A stretch of 9,260 nucleotides of DNA from Actinomycetes bacterium (GTDB lineage Bacteria; Actinomycetota; Acidimicrobiia; Acidimicrobiales; RAAP-2). Below the pieces are notes generated by a model. It did not search any database. It was not told the DNA's origin and worked only from the letters and a program-made list of their open reading frames with translations. The stretch covers positions 1 through 9,260 of the forward strand of contig JAJZSX010000072.1 in assembly GCA_021849435.1 (NCBI GenBank), given 5' to 3'. The translations under genes and the position numbers were made by a program. Of the stretch, positions 5,912 through 9,260 are shown piece by piece; within the stretch, counting starts at the first letter, position 1; each line of letters begins with the position of its first letter.

Positions 5912-6639
5912 GGGCGTGGTGGGCCCAGACCCGGGCCGAAGTACGCATGACGGTCCGCCGCGGCGAGACGCTGCTGCTCACGATCGCGATCCCGGTGCTC
6001 CTGCTCGTCTTCTTCTCGCTGGCCCGGGTGACCGCGAGTCCCACCGTGCACCGCGTCGACTTCATCGCTCCCGGGATCATCGCCCTCTCGGTGCTCTCGA
6101 CCGCCATGGTGGCGCTCTCGATCGCGACCGGTTTCGAGCGTTCCTTTGGCGTGCTGCGCCGTCTCTACGTGACCCCCCTCGGGCGTCGTCGCCTGATCGG
6201 CGCGAAGATCGCCGGGGTGCTGGTCACCGAGGTGATCCAGGTCGCCGTCGTCGCAGTGGTCGCCGTGGGACTCGGCTGGCGCCCGCACGGTGGCGTCCAC
6301 GGGGCCATGGCTGTCGTCCTCGTGATCCTGCTCGGCTCCATGGGACTCGCCGGCATCGGGCTCGGTCTCGCCGGGTGGCTTCGAGCCGAGGTGAACCTCG
6401 CCGCGAGCAACGGACTCTACCTCGTCCTACTGCTGCTCTCGGGCATCGTCGTACCGGTGACGTCGCTGCCGAGTCCCGTCGGACGAATCGCGGTGGCGCT
6501 CCCCTCGGGAGCCCTCGCGGAGGCGCTGCACCGGATCCTCGGACTCGGCCTCAACCCGACGGGCGGTGATTGGCTCTCACTCGTGCTCTGGGCGTGCGGC
6601 GCGCCACTGCTCGCCGCCCGGACCTTCCGCTTCGACTGA
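5908..6639 (+). CDS. ABC-2 type transporter permease
   Basis: A 243-residue integral membrane protein with about six helices (near 20-40, 53-74, 99-122, 131-157, 166-187 and 222-237). This is the standard ABC-2 exporter fold. The cytoplasmic loop RSFGVLRRLYVTPLGRRR (78-95) is the conserved coupling region of the family, and the LLLSGIVVPVTSLP segment (175-188) before the final helix is also typical. It would form a homodimer with two copies of the ATPase encoded just upstream; the 4-bp overlap shows one operon. The short final extracellular and C-terminal parts are normal for the family. The substrate cannot be read from the sequence; lipids, drugs or a heme-related compound are all possible. 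It ends 22 bp from the end of the convergent thioredoxin gene, and I see no terminator hairpin between them. Confidence 0.86.
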   Translation: MRAWWAQTRAEVRMTVRRGETLLLTIAIPVLLLVFFSLARVTASPTVHRVDFIAPGIIALSVLSTAMVALSIATGFERSFGVLRRLYVTPLGRRRLIGAKIAGVLVTEVIQVAVVAVVAVGLGWRPHGGVHGAMAVVLVILLGSMGLAGIGLGLAGWLRAEVNLAASNGLYLVLLLLSGIVVPVTSLPSPVGRIAVALPSGALAEALHRILGLGLNPTGGDWLSLVLWACGAPLLAARTFRFD

Positions 6640-6661
6640 TCCGACGCGCCCGAGAGTACGG

Positions 6662-7225
6662 CTAACTGTTGATCGCCGCGACGTCGCTCGCGAACTGCGC
6701 GGGAGTGATCTTGCCGATGACCACGTTGGCGACCTTCCCCTGGGCGTTCACGAAGACGGTGTCGGGGATGGCCTGCAGTTGGAACGAGGCGGCCACGGTG
6801 CTGTTCGGGTCGAACGCCACAGGGAAGGGAACAGCGTCGTGGTGCACGAAGGCGAGCGCGGCGCGGCGCTGGTCACTCGTGTCGATGCCGATCACCCGCA
6901 CCGAGCCAGTCGAGTGGTCCGACAGGTAGGCGACCAGGTGTGGGAGTTCCGCACGACAGGGCGCGCAGTAGCTCGCCATGAAGACCATCACGGTGGGATG
7001 TCCCGTGGCGTACGGGGCTGTCACCGAGCTCCCCGAGAGCGTGGGCAACGTGAAGGTGCTCGCCTCGGTGCCGACCAGGGCGTTGGCCGACGAGCGACCA
7101 CCGGTCAGGAGCGAGACCACGACAATCAGCGCGACCGCGACCGCCGTACCGATGCCCAACGAGACGAACATCATCGGCGAGGGGTGCCCCCGCCGCCACT
7201 TTTCAACGAGCTTTGACAAGGACAT
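6662..7225 (-). CDS. Membrane-anchored TlpA/ResA-like thiol-disulfide oxidoreductase
   Basis: A 187-residue thioredoxin-fold protein. A short basic N-terminus (KLVEKWRRGH) precedes one signal-anchor helix (about 18-41), placing the catalytic domain outside the membrane. The active site is SYCAPCRAELPHL with Cys87 and Cys90, preceded by the VMVFMASYC strand. The cis-proline is Pro154 in AIPDTVFVN, as in TlpA, ResA and peroxiredoxin-like reductases. Such proteins reduce disulfides in apocytochromes or copper-site proteins of cytochrome oxidase. I chose the ATG at 7225; a TTG at 7243 and ATGs at 7174/7171 are alternatives, the last losing the basic N-terminus. The start lies inside the end of ctaB (23-bp overlap), so the two are co-transcribed and probably coupled. 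A functional link to heme A or CuA assembly is inference from this arrangement. Confidence 0.85.
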   Translation of the reverse strand: MSLSKLVEKWRRGHPSPMMFVSLGIGTAVAVALIVVVSLLTGGRSSANALVGTEASTFTLPTLSGSSVTAPYATGHPTVMVFMASYCAPCRAELPHLVAYLSDHSTGSVRVIGIDTSDQRRAALAFVHHDAVPFPVAFDPNSTVAASFQLQAIPDTVFVNAQGKVANVVIGKITPAQFASDVAAINS

Positions 7226-8117
7226 CCACCGCCATGAGTACAAAGAGGGCCGTCAGGTAGGTAATCGAGAAGTGGAACAAGCGCATGGCCTCCCCCGCGT
7301 CGGCGCGGTTGTGGACCGCGTGGCGGAAGAGGCGCATCGCGTAGAAGGTAAAGAACCCACCGAGCACCATCGACGAGACGGCGTAGATCCATCCCAAGTG
7401 GGCGACGGGTCCGATGAGCACCGTCAGCACCCACATGATGACGGTGTAGACCAGGATTTCAAGGGTCGTGCGGCGAAGCGACGCGACCACCGGCATCATC
7501 GGCACGTGGGCGGCGCTGTAGTCGTCCCGGTAGCGCACGGCCAATGCCCAGAAGTGCGGTGGTGTCCAGATGAAGACCACGAGGAACAGCAGCACCGGCG
7601 TCCACGAGAGGCTGCCCGTGACGGCGGCCCAACCCACGAGTACGGGCACCGCGCCCGCGGCGCCACCGATGACGATGTTCTGCTTGCTGCGACGTTTCAA
7701 CCAGATCGTGTAGACGAACACGTAGAAGAGCATCGCCGCGACCGCGAGCCACGCCGCGAGCAGGTTCACCCAGACCGCGAGGACGGCGAAGGCGACCACC
7801 TCGAGTGCTACCGCGAAGACCGTCGCGGCGCGAGGGCTCATGACGCCGCGCACGAGGGGGCGGCGTTTGGTGCGTTCCATGATGGCGTCGATGTCGCGAT
7901 CGATGACCATGTTGAACGCGTTGGCCCCGGCCGCTGCGAGCGTCCCACCGATCAGGGTGTCGACTACGAGCCAGAGCCCGGGTATGGCGTTGGCCGCGAC
8001 GACCATCGTCGGAATCGTGGTCACCAGCAATAGTTCGATGATCCGCGGCTTGGTGAGTGCGAGGTAGCCCTTCAGCACGTCCGTGGTCGAAAAACCCTTC
8101 GACACCTCAATGGTCAT
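7203..8117 (-). CDS. ctaB: Protoheme IX farnesyltransferase (heme O synthase)
   Basis: Transfers a farnesyl group from farnesyl diphosphate to the 2-vinyl of protoheme, making heme O, the first step towards heme A. The 304-residue length is standard. It is a UbiA-superfamily membrane prenyltransferase with about nine helices. The first aspartate-rich motif reads NMVIDRDID (Asn69, Asp73, Asp77) followed by MERTKRRPLVRG (80-91). Other family signatures are the TKPRIIELLL start, the YTIWLKRRSKQNIVIGG loop (136-152) and FIWTPPHFWALA (182-193), with a second acidic cluster RYRDDY (195-200). The ATG at 8117 fits the family N-terminus. No ribosome site precedes it, but a -10-like hexamer does. Its end overlaps the thioredoxin gene downstream and it diverges from ctaA, so both heme A enzymes are encoded side by side. 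Confidence 0.96.
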   Translation of the reverse strand: MTIEVSKGFSTTDVLKGYLALTKPRIIELLLVTTIPTMVVAANAIPGLWLVVDTLIGGTLAAAGANAFNMVIDRDIDAIMERTKRRPLVRGVMSPRAATVFAVALEVVAFAVLAVWVNLLAAWLAVAAMLFYVFVYTIWLKRRSKQNIVIGGAAGAVPVLVGWAAVTGSLSWTPVLLFLVVFIWTPPHFWALAVRYRDDYSAAHVPMMPVVASLRRTTLEILVYTVIMWVLTVLIGPVAHLGWIYAVSSMVLGGFFTFYAMRLFRHAVHNRADAGEAMRLFHFSITYLTALFVLMAVDVLVKAR

Positions 8118-8124
8118 GGGTGGC

Positions 8125-8130
8125 AGTCTA
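8125..8130 (-). promoter_or_regulatory. Leaderless-type -10 of ctaB
   Basis: On the minus strand TAGACT is followed by seven bases (GCCACCC) and then the ATG at 8117. There is no Shine-Dalgarno in the gap. It shares the 41-bp divergent region with the ctaA promoter. Confidence 0.5.
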
Positions 8131-8146
8131 GAAGTGCCGCCTTACG

Positions 8147-8152
8147 TAGGCT
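8147..8152 (+). promoter_or_regulatory. Leaderless-type -10 of ctaA
   Basis: TAGGCT is followed by six bases (GCGGGG) and the GTG at 8159, the same hexamer and spacing as before serS. The G-run touching the start is too close to act as a ribosome site. The opposite-strand ctaB -10 is only 16 bp away, so the two polymerase sites overlap. Confidence 0.5.
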
Positions 8153-8158
8153 GCGGGG

Positions 8159-9088
8159 GTGACCTCGACGCCCCGATTCCGTGTCCCGCCACCGAAGTTC
8201 CGCTGGTTCGCCTTCAGTTCGTTTCTCTCGATGATCGTGATCGTGCTCACCGGCGGCGCCGTTCGTCTGACCGGCTCGGGGCTCGGCTGTCCGGACTGGC
8301 CCACCTGTTACAGCCATCAGATCACCGGTTCGTGGTCGATACACCCCCTGATCGAATACACGAACCGGATCGTCACCATCGTCCTCGTGATCGTGACCGG
8401 CGTGACCTTCGTCGCGGCGTGGCTGCGCACCGAGCGACGACGTGACCTCATTGGTTTCTCCGGTCTCTTGGTGCTCGGTGTGGTCGCCGATGCCATCCTC
8501 GGCGCCTTCGTCGTCTACTCCAAGCTCAATCCGTGGCTGGTCTCGCTCCACATGATCCTGTCGCTCGCGATGGTCGTGGTCGGGGCCATCCTCTATCACC
8601 GCTCGAAGTACGTCTACGGTCCCGGCACGCGCGCGGACGTGCGCGACCCGCACTTCCGTCTCATCGCGCGCCTGCTCTGGATCCCGTTCGTCCTCGTCCT
8701 CTTCGCGGGCACCGCCACCACCGGCTCGGGCCCCCACGCCGGTGCGGCGCAGGGCCAACTCGTGGCTCGGCGCCTGCCGTTCGCCTTCGCCGACGCCGCC
8801 TGGGTCCACTCGGTGCTCGCCGTGCTCTTCCTCGGATTGGTGAGTGGACTCGTTTTCGCGATCTGGCGTAGCGGCGTCCCCGACGCGCTGCGCCTGGGCG
8901 TGCGTCGACTCGTGATCATCGCGCTCATCCAGGCAGTCATCGGCTTTGTCCAGTACGTGACCCACGTTCCAGTCGTCCTCGTCGAGCTGCACATCGCCGG
9001 AGCGGTCTCGCTGTGCATAGGCGTTACTCAGTTTCACCTGCGCCAGACCGCGCGCGACCGAGTGCCAGGAACTAGAACGGTGGCGTGA
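8159..9088 (+). CDS. ctaA: Heme A synthase (COX15/CtaA family)
   Basis: Oxidises the C8 methyl of heme O to formyl, giving heme A for aa3-type oxidases. The 309-residue protein has the two-fold repeat of four-helix bundles. The N-terminal half has GGAVRLTGSGLGCPDWPTC with an extracytoplasmic cysteine pair (Cys44, Cys50), then Glu66 in LIEYTNR and His131 in SLHMILS. The C-terminal half has TATTGSGPHAG (185-195), His217 in WVHSVLA and His278 in ELHIAGA, the probable ligands of the second heme. In Bacillus CtaA the first-half site is Glu-x-x-His; here it is Glu66-x-x-Asn69, with a His at position 62 instead. The frame is intact. The second half lacks a cysteine pair. The GTG start directly follows a -10-like element, and ctaB is divergent 41 bp away, so expression of the two may be co-ordinated. 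Confidence 0.94.
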   Translation: MTSTPRFRVPPPKFRWFAFSSFLSMIVIVLTGGAVRLTGSGLGCPDWPTCYSHQITGSWSIHPLIEYTNRIVTIVLVIVTGVTFVAAWLRTERRRDLIGFSGLLVLGVVADAILGAFVVYSKLNPWLVSLHMILSLAMVVVGAILYHRSKYVYGPGTRADVRDPHFRLIARLLWIPFVLVLFAGTATTGSGPHAGAAQGQLVARRLPFAFADAAWVHSVLAVLFLGLVSGLVFAIWRSGVPDALRLGVRRLVIIALIQAVIGFVQYVTHVPVVLVELHIAGAVSLCIGVTQFHLRQTARDRVPGTRTVA

Positions 9089-9187
9089 CTAGTCTGCGTC
9101 GCGCGTCGTTGCGAAGTAACCTCACGGACACGACGCTCGTGCTGCAAGACTGGGCACCTCGGATCTAGTTGGGAGGAACGAGCAAGC

Positions 9188-9260
9188 ATGGCTTATCTCT
9201 GGTCGTTAGCGGCCCTGATACCGCTCAATAACTACGGGCACTACATCCACTGGGGCGTGA
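9188..9260 (+). CDS. Start of a small predicted membrane protein, unknown function (3' end outside window)
   Basis: An ATG at 9188 is preceded by GGGAGG (9171-9176 region, about 11 nt upstream) and opens a frame of 24 codons to the window edge: hydrophobic WSLAALIPL, then a polar Tyr/His-rich NNYGHYIHWGV. The PL...HWGV pattern recalls short actinobacterial membrane proteins in which HWG is followed by one membrane helix, but too little is visible to name it. The 99 bp between ctaA and this gene hold no other gene. TAGTCT (9090-9095) and TAACCT (9117-9122) are possible -10 elements, without clear -35 partners. Unlike most genes here, it appears to have a leader and a ribosome site. Confidence 0.5.
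   Translation, partial: MAYLWSLAALIPLNNYGHYIHWGV

Noticed and set aside
6978..8033. Long plus-strand open frame opposite ctaB and the thioredoxin gene
   Set aside because: It is rich in H, R, D, E and G with no domain, and lies antisense to two clearly recognised genes; a GC-rich shadow frame.
8114..9037. Long minus-strand open frame opposite ctaA
   Set aside because: Highly charged low-complexity product with no motif, antisense to an intact heme A synthase gene.
1..9260. CRISPR array, transposase, toxin-antitoxin or defence island
   Set aside because: No spaced direct repeats, no transposase or nuclease motifs and no small toxin-antitoxin pair were seen on either strand.

Overview
This is a GC-rich window from an actinobacterium. 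SenX3/RegX3-type proteins, a CtaA-CtaB-ABC transporter neighbourhood, GTG starts and probable leaderless promoters all point to Actinomycetota. Acidimicrobiia or a related deep lineage is my guess, but no rRNA or lineage marker is present to prove it. Genes are dense and mostly chromosomal housekeeping, except at the left edge.

Left edge (1-1271, minus strand): two co-directional, stop/start-overlapping genes for membrane parts of an actinobacterial conjugation-type (type IV secretion) apparatus. They are a small two-helix protein of the DUF6112 kind and a polytopic TrbL/VirB6-like protein that runs off the window. A 366-bp non-coding stretch (1272-1637) follows. It carries a plausible minus-strand promoter, a striking inverted repeat touching its -35, an orphan Shine-Dalgarno and a cluster of nested inverted repeats.

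Centre (1638-4937): a SenX3-like sensor kinase and RegX3-like response regulator in one plus-strand operon (4-bp overlap), the pair that senses phosphate limitation in mycobacteria. They converge on serS (seryl-tRNA synthetase, minus strand). The two coding regions overlap by 20 bp, and a long imperfect palindrome contains both stop codons.

Right (5006-9088): an ABC exporter (ATPase and ABC-2 permease, 4-bp overlap, plus), then convergently a membrane-anchored TlpA/ResA-like thioredoxin and ctaB (heme O synthase) as a minus-strand pair, then divergently ctaA (heme A synthase, plus). CtaB makes heme O from protoheme and CtaA oxidises it to heme A for aa3-type cytochrome oxidase. The ABC pair and the thioredoxin probably belong to the same respiratory/redox neighbourhood. 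The window ends inside a small predicted membrane protein (from 9188) of unknown function.

A recurring feature is a TANNNT-like hexamer ending 6-8 nt before the start codon of serS, ctaA, ctaB and the ABC ATPase gene, and a weaker one before senX3, suggesting leaderless transcription. I found no CRISPR array, tRNA, rRNA, insertion sequence or clearly novel defence-type system. The most unusual items are the type IV secretion pair with its regulatory region and the palindrome at the regX3/serS junction.
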